Of a stretch of 64,000 nucleotides of DNA, positions 50,912 through 61,600 are shown in pieces (the stretch's first letter is position 1; every line of letters begins with the position of its first letter). The position numbers and the translations under genes are program-made. The notes under the pieces were generated by a model that was given only the letters and a program-made list of their open reading frames with translations, was not told where the DNA came from and did no database searches. Source of the stretch: Zelopaecilomyces penicillatus (lineage: Eukaryota; Ascomycota; Sordariomycetes; Hypocreales; Pseudodiploosporaceae); NCBI GenBank assembly GCA_005765155.1, contig VCCP01000002.1, positions 1,922,001 through 1,986,000 on the forward strand, written 5' to 3'.

Positions 50912-51368
50912 TGTCACGACCCAACAGCCAAGGTCGTACGGTGGGCCTCGGTCACGTGACTTGTGATGTCACTAGGTACGTACCGGAGGCTTGGAACTGT
51001 ATGGAATTGGATCACGATTCTAAAGGTGATCCTGGGCTCAGGATCACTCTTGAAACCGTGATCCAATGGGACGGCTCACGATTCTGAGCGTGATCCAGCA
51101 ATAAGGATCACGGCTCAAATCGTGATCCATGATGTATATATACGCCCTCAATTTTCACTCTTTAGACATAGCTTAGATAGTTATCAACACACTTTCAACT
51201 TCATCGTATTGTTCGCTACCGCTCACTACGCTGAGACTTGACCCCTGGTTACGATACTCGGTATCTATCACCAACATGACAGACATATTGCTCAGAACGC
51301 CCCGACTCATCTGCCAACATAAACCCTTTTCATTAGGTTTATCCCTTGGGAATTCACCAAACGTCACA
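50912..51368 (+). repeat. Left (5') LTR of Gyp-I
   Basis: 457 nt from TGTCACGACCC to ACGTCACA. It has a TATATATA box at 51,135-51,142. The upstream half carries repeated GGATCAC/GTGATCC arms; the pair 51,105-51,112 and 51,121-51,128 is a perfect 8-bp inverted repeat. Confidence 0.95.
51135..51142 (+). promoter_or_regulatory. TATA box of the Gyp-I LTR
   Basis: TATATATA, about 37-44 nt before AGTTATCAAC at 51,179-51,188, which is complementary to the primer site. This spacing suits a transcription start at or just before that stretch. Confidence 0.55.
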
Positions 51369-51369
51369 C

Positions 51370-51379
51370 GTTGATAACT
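51370..51379 (+). other. Self-priming type primer binding site of Gyp-I
   Basis: GTTGATAACT begins one nucleotide after the LTR and is the exact complement of AGTTATCAAC at 51,179-51,188 in the LTR. In Tf1 of fission yeast the first nucleotides of the transcript fold back on such a site and prime reverse transcription without a tRNA. I see no match to a tRNA 3' end here. Confidence 0.6.
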
Positions 51380-51440
51380 CTTGTTCAGTGGGTTACCGCG
51401 CAACCCTGAGCAATATCGCCAACTGCCTCAATCAATCATC

Positions 51441-53624
51441 ATGGGTACCACTCAACCAACCCTCACCTCACTTGCCGCCGAGCTTCAGGCTCTGCGCGAG
51501 AAGAATGTGGAACTCGAAGCCAAGTTGCAAGCCAAACAGAAAGACCTCGGCGAAATCATCAAACCTCGCAAGCCAGGACCTTTCACCGGACATTCTGGAT
51601 CACTCCAAATGTTCCTAACGCAACTCAAAGCTTACCACCAGTTCTACCCCCACCAGTTGCAAGAGGAATCTGCAAAAATCCTACACGCCGCAGGATGCAT
51701 GGAGGGGGCTGCCCTCAAATGGTTCGAACCCATTATGAGAGACTACATAAACGAGGAGGAAAAAGACCAGGATAACGAAACCAAAAAGATCTTTCAAAAA
51801 TACAACAACTTTGAAGACACGATCAAAGAAGTCTTTGGACAAGTAGACGAAGAGAGAGCTGCAATCGAAAAACTCAAACTACTACACCAACACAGATCAG
51901 CCTCGGACTACGCCTCAGAATTCAGACAGATCACCTCACAGATCACCTGGGAAGACGATGCACTAATGGAGTACTTCTATGACGGACTCAAGGAAGAAGT
52001 CAAGGATGAACTCTTCAAGGAGGACAGACCTGAAAATTTAGCCAAGTACATCGGAATGGCTACCAAGATTGATGACAGACAGTTTGCACGACGCAAACAA
52101 AGGAAAACCAAAGGATCAGGATGGAGTGATTTTGGACGAAAACCACGACACCAGTCCAATCAAGGCAGACGCAGAGAAGAACCCATTGCCTATGGACATA
52201 CCCTAAATCCTGAAAGAATGGAACTCGACGCAACCCAGAAAAGAGATATGTCGAAAGTCCAATGTTACAACTGTAATGGATATGGACATATCTCCCGGCA
52301 ATGCGAACAACCCAAGAAAGACAAGAAATCTTGGAAACCAGTACCCAACGCGCGACGAAGCGCACACACCATGGCCACAAACGGACGAACCCTGGCCATG
52401 ACAGGACGAAGAGGATGGGGACGAGGACGACCCGGAAACTACGGACACCCCACACCCCGACAGTCACCAATGCTGCGGACCACGCTAACCCAATCCGGTA
52501 CCGCACAATGGGACCAACAACTGGATATGGACACAGATGAGGAAGAATACTTCAAAGAGATTCCGGACCGACAAGTAATCCCTGCCACGGACGACGAAAA
52601 CACCCTGATTGAAGATGAAACAACAAGCGACAGCTCGGACTCCAGCTCTTCAGAATCCAAGAGCGAAGAACCTCTCAGGACAACTCAATACCATGCTACA
52701 CCATATCCACCACCTAAGAGTACTGCCCATAAACACCTTAGGGAAGCAGCAATCAAACTTACGCAAGTACCAAGCCACACGGACAGAGTCAACCTTCGAC
52801 TCACAATCACCAAATACGTTCGTGAATGGACGTTGGAAGAAGGCCTAGGCGTCCCTGTCCCAGGAGACCACCTTGGAAGAGCCTTCATATTGAAAACCAA
52901 CTACAGCAAACACAAAGACGATCATGCACTCCTAGACCCTAATCATGTTTTCCACAGCGAAATCAGTTGGATGTCATGCATCGACTTCTCCTGTTTTCAA
53001 CACCAGAAAACAAAAATCCAGAACGAATTCTTCCCACGCCGTATGGGAGCACGAGGAATCAAGAATGTCCTCACAGGAGATCAATTCGTCGACTGGTACG
53101 AGGCTGAGTACTTTGCACCTTTTGGAATTGGCGTGTTCGAACCACACCCCAAAACCCCAGAAGAATGCAGACAAGGAGCCGAAAACAAAGACTGCAAGTC
53201 CATCTATTGCAAGGTCCATAAATGGGAAAAACTCGAATTAGGACACAACGGACCACAACTCACAGACTATGGAAAAGAGGACTTATATGATTGCACCAAT
53301 CTCAAGTGCGATGTACACTCACAACAGAAGCTGGTACAATGGCACGAAAGACAACTACTAAAAGACAGTATCCCAGGGAGGACTCAGTGCAAAGCCATAA
53401 TGGCGATCAACTGCAACAAACCCTGGTGCAGACAACATGCGGAAGAAAACAAACATATGTACGAGGAAATAAAGAACCTCTACAAACGAGAATTCAATTT
53501 CCAAACCCACAAAGGAAGTCAAGCCGATCGAACTCTGTATCATGTAATCACTCAAGGCTTGGACAGAACAAATTACGACGGATCATGCAAGGAATGCAAT
53601 CCCGGAAACTCAAAAAACAAGTAA
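51441..53624 (+). CDS. Gag protein of Gyp-I, intact
   Basis: 727 residues, open from ATG 51,441 to TAA 53,622. It should form the retrotransposon particle and bind RNA. A short Gln/Glu-rich coiled N-terminus is followed by the gypsy capsid-like region (PGPFTGHSGSLQMFLTQLK and GAALKWFEP). A basic stretch leads to the zinc knuckle CYNCNGYGHISRQC at residues 275-288. An acidic Ser-rich linker (about 365-425) follows. The C-terminal third is unusual, with three C-X4-C-X2-H motifs (Cys585/Cys590/His593, Cys618/Cys623/His626, Cys658/Cys663/His666) and further cysteines at the end. It ends at a slippery site from which pol continues in the -1 frame. ATG 51,441 is chosen because the upstream frame lies in the LTR and leader. 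Confidence 0.9.
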   Translation: MGTTQPTLTSLAAELQALREKNVELEAKLQAKQKDLGEIIKPRKPGPFTGHSGSLQMFLTQLKAYHQFYPHQLQEESAKILHAAGCMEGAALKWFEPIMRDYINEEEKDQDNETKKIFQKYNNFEDTIKEVFGQVDEERAAIEKLKLLHQHRSASDYASEFRQITSQITWEDDALMEYFYDGLKEEVKDELFKEDRPENLAKYIGMATKIDDRQFARRKQRKTKGSGWSDFGRKPRHQSNQGRRREEPIAYGHTLNPERMELDATQKRDMSKVQCYNCNGYGHISRQCEQPKKDKKSWKPVPNARRSAHTMATNGRTLAMTGRRGWGRGRPGNYGHPTPRQSPMLRTTLTQSGTAQWDQQLDMDTDEEEYFKEIPDRQVIPATDDENTLIEDETTSDSSDSSSSESKSEEPLRTTQYHATPYPPPKSTAHKHLREAAIKLTQVPSHTDRVNLRLTITKYVREWTLEEGLGVPVPGDHLGRAFILKTNYSKHKDDHALLDPNHVFHSEISWMSCIDFSCFQHQKTKIQNEFFPRRMGARGIKNVLTGDQFVDWYEAEYFAPFGIGVFEPHPKTPEECRQGAENKDCKSIYCKVHKWEKLELGHNGPQLTDYGKEDLYDCTNLKCDVHSQQKLVQWHERQLLKDSIPGRTQCKAIMAINCNKPWCRQHAEENKHMYEEIKNLYKREFNFQTHKGSQADRTLYHVITQGLDRTNYDGSCKECNPGNSKNK
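53612..53618 (+). promoter_or_regulatory. Candidate -1 ribosomal frameshift site between gag and pol
   Basis: A AAA AAC, in the exact register X-XXY-YYZ of the gag frame, lies two codons before the gag stop. The pol frame is -1 to gag and overlaps it. A 7-bp stem AGAGGGT (53,636-53,642) / ACCCTCT (53,666-53,672) lies 17 nt downstream, farther than the usual 5-9 nt. Confidence 0.7.
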
Positions 53625-56600
53625 AATCGCCTATAAGAGGGTTACAGCGCGACCACTTACGAAAGACCCTCTGTGTAACAAGCACTAACGGGCTCAAACT
53701 AATAACGGAAATACGGATTATGGGACATTGTTTCCACGCTCTAGTGGACAGCGGAGCAATAGGCAATTACATATCACCAAAAGCCATGAATCGCACACGA
53801 CTACTATGGCGGGACAAGGAAGAACCGTACCCCTTATATGACCTGGAAGGAAATACCTTCGCCTATAATAGAGGATAGATTGACAAAGAGACTGATTATC
53901 TCCAATTCGAAGTCCAAGGACATCAAGACAGTGCTACATTCGATGTAATGGATACTGGAGAATACGAACTTATATTAGGCCACCCCTGGTTATTTGATAG
54001 TAACCCACAGATCGATTGGAAGACAGGCCAGATGCAATGGAGCGATACCGCATCATCTCCAAGAAATCACGAAGATCCAATGACAATAAGCAAAGCGAAG
54101 AAAGTACGCTTTATAGCTACCGAGAAGGGCCTCCCACCGGGAAATCACACCAAAAAACGACATAACGGTCGACAGCGATAAACCCAACGGGTTATTGCCG
54201 CCCTTAGGACAACAATGGAGCAACTACGAGAACACTCCAAGGACGAATCACCCTCAGACATGGAAAAACGACTTGCACCTATACCGGAAGAATACCGCAA
54301 GTACGTCAAACTGTTTCGCGAAGAGCTCGAAACAAAGCTCCCCTTGCACAACCAATGGGACCACGAAATTCAGATCATGGACGGAAAGAAGCCTACTTTC
54401 ACCAAGATCTACACACTGAACGCCAAGGAACTCGAAACATTACGAGAGTACCTTGACGAAATGCTTGAAAAGGGATATATCCGACCATCCACATCCGAAG
54501 CAGGATACCCTGTCATGTTTGTACCGAAAAAGAATGGCAAGCTACGACTGGTTGTGGATTACCGATTGTTGAATGCAGTCACAATCAAGGATCGGACACC
54601 CTTACCGTTAATTAACGAACTACGCGATCGATTGCATGGAATGAACTGGTTTACTACTCTAGACCTCAAAGGAGCGTACAACTTGATTCGAATGAAGAAA
54701 GGCGACGAATGGAAAACCGCTTTCAGAACCAAGTTTGGACTTTTCGAGTATCTGGTAATGCCTTTCGGCTTAACCAATGCCCCTGCAACATTCCAGCGCA
54801 TGATCAACAACGTTCTCCGAGAACATTTGGATATCTTCGTAGTAGTCTACCTAGATGACATCCTGATCTTCTCCCGAACGGAAGAAGAACACAGAGAACA
54901 CGTCCATAAGGTACTACAACTACTCCAAGACAACAATCTTCTCGTCGAACCAGAAAAATGTGAATTTCACAAGCAAACGGTTACCTTCCTAGGACATATC
55001 TTCTCACCAGGTGAAATTCGAATGGAACCAGCAAAAATCGCTGCAGTACGTGACTGGCCGACGCCACGAGACGTTACGAACGTACAAGAGTTTTTGGGCT
55101 TCACCAACTACTACCGAAAGTTCATCCGCGACTATGGCAAAATAGCCGCGCCACTCACCGAATGCACTAAGAAAGATCGCAAATTCCTATGGAAACCCGA
55201 TGTGGATGCTGCATTTGAAGAACTCAAGAAGCGAATCTGCGAAGAACCTGTACTAGCGATGTACGATCCAGACAAACCTACGGAACTCGAAACTGATGCT
55301 TCAAACTACGCCATCGGAGCGCAGATTGGACAACGAGATAACGAAGGTAGACTACGACCTGTCGCCTTCTACTCCAAGAAACTTCATGGAGCGGAACTCA
55401 ATTATCCAATCTACGACAAGGAATTCATGGCCATCGTTAAAGCTTTTGACGAATTCTTATATTATTTACGAGGAAGCAACCATCGAATAAAGGTTTTTAC
55501 CGATCACAAGAACATCTCTTACTTCGCTACCACACAGAAGTTAAACGCACGACAAACCCGCTACGCAGAGACCCTTGCGGATTACGACTACGAAATCATC
55601 CACCGCAAAGGATCCGAAAACGGCAGAGCAGACGCTCTAAGCCGACGAAGCGACCATGATGATGGAAAGCCTCATCATGAAGGACAAATCTTTCAAATGA
55701 CCGAATCAGGCGCGCTACAGATGAAACTAAACGCTACATACCGAGTTATGTTAGCTAACCCTGTCTTGAAACGAGTCAAGCAAGCGTACTCCTTAGAAGA
55801 CATAGCAAAGGCACCTGAAGGCACAAAATGGAAAGATGGACATTATGAGTATGACGAGAAACTCTGGATACCTGGAGAACTCTAGGAAACCATCATATGA
55901 GAATTATATGAATCCCCTGTCTATGGTCACCAAGGAATCATAAAGACCATGGAACGAGCACAAAGATACTATGGATTCAAAGGACTACGATGAGTAGTCC
56001 AGAAGGTTATAAGTGACTGCGTCACTTGTGGACGAACCAAGCTGGCAAGACACAAACCATATGGAGAGTTATAACCGCTACCAGTGCCTACGTGACCATG
56101 GGAATCAGTATCGTTCGACTTCATTGTCAAACTATCCCTGTCAGTAGAACCCCTTATGGGAGTAGCCTATGACTTGATATGGGTTATTGTGGAAAGACTA
56201 ACGAAGTTCTCATACTTCATACCCTATATTGAAGCAAGCTCGGCAGAAGATCTTGCCTACAACTTCAATAGAGTGGTAGTAAGCTCACACGGCTTACCAG
56301 AGGAAATCATCTCCGACAGAGGAACAGCCTTTGCCTCTAAATTTTGGCAAGGATTGATGGGATATCTTGGGACCAGACACAGACTCAGTACCGCCTATCA
56401 CCCACAAACGGACGGACAAACGGAACGGATCAATCAGATTATTGAAGGATACTTACGCGCTTACATTAATTACCACCAAGACGATTGGGTAAAACACCTA
56501 CCAACCGCGCAACTAGCTTACAACACATCCGTTTCCGAATCAACACAACTCACGCCAATGTACGCCAATTATGGATTCACACCGGAAGCATTTCACCTAC

Positions 56601-57358
56601 CACGCCAAGAGGGACCAAAATCGGAAAAGGCCATGCTTGACGCTATACAAAAACGACAATTGCACGAAGAACTCCGTGCACAACTCCAAATCGTCCGCAA
56701 CAGAATGAAACACTATGCGGATCAACAAAGATTGAAGGGACCAATCTTTAAAGAGGGAGACATGGTGTACCTTTTGCGCTACACACCAGGCAAAAATTCT
56801 CCAAACATTACGACAACGCGACCAAGCGACAAATTGGATTTCAAGAAACTTGGACCTTTCAAAGTTAAGAAGGCCATTTCCAACACCAACTACGAACTTT
56901 CACTACCAAAGAACATACGGTTACACCCCGTGTTCCACATTTCCTTACTAAGCAAGGCACCCGACAACGCGAAGGAACACACAACAATACAAGTGGAAGC
57001 AGTCGAAAAAGAATGGGAAGTAGAGACAATATTGGACACTAGATGGGAAAACAAGCGAAATGAATACCTTGTTAAATGGAAAGGCTTCGGACCCGAAGAC
57101 AATACATGGGAACCCGCTAACCATTTGAACCACTGCCGCCCGATGCTACGACAGTTCCTTCGGAACCAGTCGGCCCGGCCAAAGACCCCAAATCAACAAA
57201 CTCGTCGCCCAAACCCAAGGAAGACCAATCCATCTCATTCGGAGCACCTAGGAACTGCAAATCCGACACCATATGATGCTCATGTGCCTCTAGGACAGGA
57301 ACCAGATCAATCCCGTCTTCAGCATCCAACTCCTCCAAACCCTGATGAACCAACTTAG
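53619..57358 (+). pseudogene. Pol polyprotein of Gyp-I with chromodomain, broken by seven stops
   Basis: One frame throughout, with no frameshift after the gag overlap. Protease: VDSGAIGNYIS (Asp at 53,747). RT: LDLKGAYNLIRM and YLDD at 54,848-54,859. RNase H: ETDASNYAIGAQ near 55,292. Integrase: the His-His and C-X2-C zinc part near 55,920-56,030, SDRGTAF and TDGQTERINQ near 56,310-56,430. GPF/Y module: KLGPFKVKKA. Chromodomain: EWEVETILD to GPEDNTWEP near 57,009-57,115, which in chromoviruses steers integration to heterochromatin. In-frame stops lie at 53,876, 54,179, 55,883, 55,898, 55,991, 56,072 and 56,093. Each can come from CAG, CAA or CGA by one C-to-T change. Confidence 0.92.
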
Positions 57359-57937
57359 AGCTTTGCTCTTTAGCCTTCTTCTTGAGCTTGCGGATACGAG
57401 ATAAGCGGTTTAGAGCTGAAGAGAGCTGTGACTGTAACTCAGACAATTGATCTTGGATATCTGAGATATTTTCTCCAGTTTCCTCTTCTTCGGAGTCTAA
57501 ACGATGGCGTTGCTCCAAAAGTTTCGTTACTAACGAAATCAGCAAGAATTGGACGTTTGGACATAACGAGAGTGCGCATGTGAAGATGCCACCAAAACAC
57601 CATCGTAGGAGCGACCCTGCTTCACACACGCCACACAACGGCTACTGTTTTCCGCCATACGGCAAGATTGTTTTCGTTTGAAACAATAAGAACACGGCAT
57701 ATCTGCTGTTTCACTGTCGAAATCCACTCCCTCAGCTAGCACAGAACGTTCGATACCGTTAACAAGCGCGACACGCTTAATAGTCTTCTTGGAAGGATGT
57801 TGCGGTTTCCTAATGCGATCTGATATCGTGAGAAACAATTCGACGCGATATGAGTCCCATAACTCATAAAATATTAAGGAAGGAAGGAAAGGTGTGCCTA
57901 TGGGCCTTGAGGACAAGACCTTTTGAGAGGGAGACAT
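57117..57937 (-). CDS. Antisense gene of Gyp-I: Zn2Cys6-like and coiled-coil protein
   Basis: Minus-strand gene whose ATG (57,937) lies two nucleotides inside the 3' LTR border and whose end overlaps the pol chromodomain tail by about 240 nt. The first part (57,937-57,601) has Cys82-X2-Cys85-X6-Cys92-X8-Cys101-X2-Cys104 and Tyr111 where a Zn2Cys6 finger would have its sixth Cys. The second part (57,529-57,117) is a Glu/Leu/Lys-rich coiled coil (LRDLQSQL-like heptads, RIRKLKKKAKEQ) with an acidic tail (GAPNEMDWSSLGL). I join them by an intron 57,530-57,600 with branch GCTGAT and acceptor TTAG but a weak GTGTTT donor, giving 249 residues. Without that intron there are two frames. I recall similar predicted proteins in many fungal genomes. 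DNA binding is inference. Confidence 0.6.
57522..57538. repeat. 17-bp perfect palindrome in the antisense gene
   Basis: TTTCGTTA-C-TAACGAAA, arms of 8 bp around one base. It covers the proposed acceptor site of the antisense gene intron. Confidence 0.8.
57925..57934 (+). other. Polypurine tract of Gyp-I
   Basis: GAGAGGGAGA just upstream of the 3' LTR. Gyp-M has GGGAGGGAGA at the same place (62,862-62,871). It overlaps the first codons of the antisense gene. Confidence 0.7.
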
Positions 57938-57939
57938 CG

Positions 57940-58396
57940 TGTCATGACCTAACAGCCAAGGTTGTATGGTGGGCCTCGGTCATGTGACTTGTGATGTCAC
58001 TAGGTATGTACCGGAGGCTTGGAACTGTATGGAATTGGATCATGATTCTAAAGGTGATCCTGGGCTCAGGATCACTCTTGAAACCGTGATCCAATGGGAT
58101 GGCTCACGATTCTGAGCGTGATCCAGCAATAAGGATCACGGCTCAAATCGTGATCCATGATGTATATATATGCCCTCAATTTTCACTCTTTAGACATAGC
58201 TTAGATAGTTATCAATACACTTTCAACTTCATCGTATTGTTCGCTATCGCTTATTACGCTGAGACTTGACCCCTGGTTATGATACTTGGTATCTATCACC
58301 AACGTGACAGATATATTGCTTAGAACGCCCCGACTCATCTGCCAACATAAACCCTTTTCGTTAGGTTTATCCCTTGGGAATTCACCAAACGTTACA
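57940..58396 (+). repeat. Right (3') LTR of Gyp-I
   Basis: 457 nt, the same length as the left LTR. Compared with the left copy it has T for C at 18 sites and G for A at two, with no transversion or indel. Confidence 0.95.
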
Positions 58397-58401
58397 GTAT
58401 C
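58397..58401. repeat. Right target-site duplication of Gyp-I (GTATC)
   Basis: Exact copy of 50,907-50,911 at the other flank of Gyp-I. Confidence 0.93.
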
Positions 58402-58650
58402 CTAGGAAGAACTTAGTACAAAGCTATAATAGCGATCAATTATAATAAACCTTGGTGTAGATAATATACGGAAGAAAATAAACATATATATGAGGAAATA
58501 AAGAATCTTTATAAATAAGAATTCAACTTCTGAACCTATAAAGGAAATCAAGCTGATCGAACTCTATACTATATAATCACTTAAGGCTTGGATAGAATAA
58601 ATTATGATAGATTATATAAGGAATGCAATCCTGGAAACTTAAAAAATGAG
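58402..58650 (+). pseudogene. Gyp-M gag, right part
   Basis: Continues Gyp-M gag after the Gyp-I insertion up to the gag stop. At the frameshift position the heptamer has become AAAAAATG. Confidence 0.8.
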
Positions 58651-61600
58651 TAAAGTTATCTATAAGAGGGTTATAGCACGACCCCCTATAAAAGACCCTT
58701 TATATAATAAGCATTAATGGGCTCAAATTAACGATGGAAATATAGATTATAGGATATTGTTTCTATGCTCTAGTGGATAGTGAAGTAATAGGCAATTATA
58801 TATCACTAAAAGCCATGAATTATATATAATTGCTATAGCATGATAAGGAAGAACCATACCCCTTATATAATCTGAAAGGAAATATCTTTGCCTATAATAG
58901 AGGATAGATTGATAAAGAGATTGATTATCTTTGATTTAAAGTCTAAGGATATTAAGATAGTGCTATATTTGATATAATGGATATTAGAGAATATAAACTT
59001 ATATTAGGCCACCCCTGATTATTTGATAGTAACCTATAGATCAATTAGAAGATAGGCTAGATACGATAGAGCGATACCATATTATCTCCAAAAGATTATA
59101 AAGATCCAATAATAATAGGTAAAGTGAAGAAAGTATACTTTATAGCTATTAAGAAGAGCCTTCCACTAGGAAATTATATTAAAAAACGATATAATGGTTA
59201 ACAACAACAAACCCGATAGGTTATTGCTGCCCTTAGGATAATAATAGAGTAACTATAAGAATACTCTAAGGATGAATCACCCTTAGATATAGAAAAATGA
59301 CTTGTACCTATATTGGAAGAATACTGTAAGTATATTAAACTGTTTTGCGAAGAGCTTGAAATAAAGCTCCTCTTGTATAATCAATGGGACTATAAAATTT
59401 AGATCATAGATGGAAAGAAGCTTACTTTTACCAAGATCTATATACTGAATACCAAGGAACTTGAAATATTATGAGAGTACCTTGATGAAATGCTTGAAAA
59501 GGGATATATCTAATCATCCATATCTGAAGTAGGATACCCTGTTATGTTTGTATTAAAAAAGAATGGCAAGCTATGATTGGTTGTGGATTATTGATTGTTG
59601 AATGTAGTTATAATTAAGGATTGGATACCCTTATTGTTAATTAATGAACTATGTGATCGATTATATGGAATGAATTGGTTTATTACTCTAGATCTTAAAG
59701 GAGTGTATAACTTGATTTGAATAAAGAAAGGCGATGAATGGAAAACCGCTTTTAGAACCAAGTTTGGACTTTTTGAATACCTGGTAATACCTTTTGGTCT
59801 AATCAATGCCCCTATAATATTCCAATGCATGATCAATAATATTCTCTAAGAATATTTGGATATCTTTATAGTAATCTATCTAGATAATATCCTGATCTTC
59901 TCTTAAATGGAAGAAGAATATAGAGAACATATCTATAAGGTATTATAACTACTCTAAAATAATAACCTTCTTGTTGAACCAGAAAAATATGAATTTTATA
60001 AACAAACGGTTATCTTTCTAGGATATATCTTTTTATTAGGTGAAATTTGAATAGAATCAGCAAAAATCGCTGTAGTATGTGATTGGCTGATGTTATAAAA
60101 TGTTATGAATATATAAGAATTTTTGGGCTTTATTAACTACTACTAAAAGTTTATCTGTGATTATGGTAAAATAGCTATGCTATTTATCAAATGTATTAAG
60201 AAAGATTATAAATTCCTATAGAAACCTGATATAGATGCTATATTTGAAGAACTTAAGAAATGAATCTGCGAAGAACCTGTATTAGTGATGTATAATCCAG
60301 ATAAACCTATGGAACTCGAGACCGATGCTTTGAACTATGCTATTGGAGTGTAGATTGGATAATAAGATAATAAAGGTAGGCTATGATCTATTGCCTTTTA
60401 CTCTAAGAAACTTTATAGAGTAGAACTCAATTATCTAATCTATAATAAGGAATTCATAGCTATTATTAAAGCCTTTAATAAATTCTTATACTATTTATAA
60501 GGAAGCAATTATTAAATAAAGGTTTTTATTAACTATAAGAATATCTCTTACTTTATTACTATATAGAAGTTAAATGTATAATAAACCTATTATGCAGAAA
60601 CCCTTATGGATTATAACTATGAAATTATCCATTGCAAAGGATCTGAAAATGATAGAGTAGATGCTTTAAGCTGAAGAAGTGATTATAATAATGGAAAGCC
60701 TTATTATAAAGGATAAATCTTCTAAATAACCAAATCAGGTATGCTATAAATGAAATTAAATGCTATATATTAAGTTATATTAGCTAATCCTATCTTAAAA
60801 TGAGTTAAATAAGTATACTCCTTAGAAGATATAGTGAGAGCATCTGAAGGTATAAAATGGAAAGATGGATATTATGAGTATGATAGGAAACTCTGGATAT
60901 CTAAAGAACTCTAGGAAATCATTATATAAGAATTATATGAATCCCCTGTTTATGGTTATTAAGGAATTATAAAGATCACTGAATGAGTATAAAGATACTA
61001 TGGATTCAAAGGATTATAGTGAGTAGTTTAGAAGGTTATAAGTGATTGTATTATTTGTGGATGAATCAAGCTGGCAAGATATAAATTATATGGAGAGTTA
61101 TAATCGCTATTAGTGCCTATATGATTATGGGAATTAGTATTGTTTGATTTTATTGTTAAACTATCTCTGTTAGTAGAACCCCTTATGGGAGTAGCCTATA
61201 ACTTAATATAGGTTATTATGGAAAGATTAATAAAGTTCTTATACTTTATACCCTATTTTGAAGTGAGCTTGGTAGAGGATCTTGTATATAGCTTTAATAG
61301 AGTGGTAGTAAGCTTATATGGTTTATTAGAGGAAATCATCTTTGATAGAGGAATAACCTTTGCCTTTAAGTTTTAGTAAGGATTGATGGGATATCTTAGG
61401 ATCAGATATAGACTTAGTATTGCCTATCATCTGCAAATAGATAGATAAATGGAATGAATTAATTAAATTATTGAAGGATACTTATATGCTTATATTAATT
61501 ATTACCAAGATGATTAGGTAAAATACCTATCTATTGTATAATTAGCCTATAATATATCCGTTTTCGAGTTAATATAACTTATGCTAATATATGCTAATTA

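Larger units (their letters stand above)
50912..58396 (+). mobile_element. Gyp-I: youngest, nearly complete chromovirus-type Ty3/gypsy element
   Basis: 7485 nt with 457-nt LTRs and GTATC duplications. Order: LTR, self-priming type site, gag (open), pol with protease, RT, RNase H, integrase and chromodomain (same frame but with seven stops), an antisense gene, polypurine tract, LTR. The two LTRs differ at 20 positions, all transitions. It is much less A+T-rich than its surroundings, so it is the last arrival in the nest. Confidence 0.95.

Noticed and set aside
51369..51420. Conventional tRNA 3'-end primer site after the Gyp-I LTR
   Set aside because: No TGG-type tRNA complement lies next to the LTR, and the exact complement to the LTR itself explains the site better.
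52060..52506. Long minus-strand open frames inside gag of Gyp-I
   Set aside because: They mirror the acidic and Arg-rich gag codons, have no domain pattern and no start context; shadows of gag.
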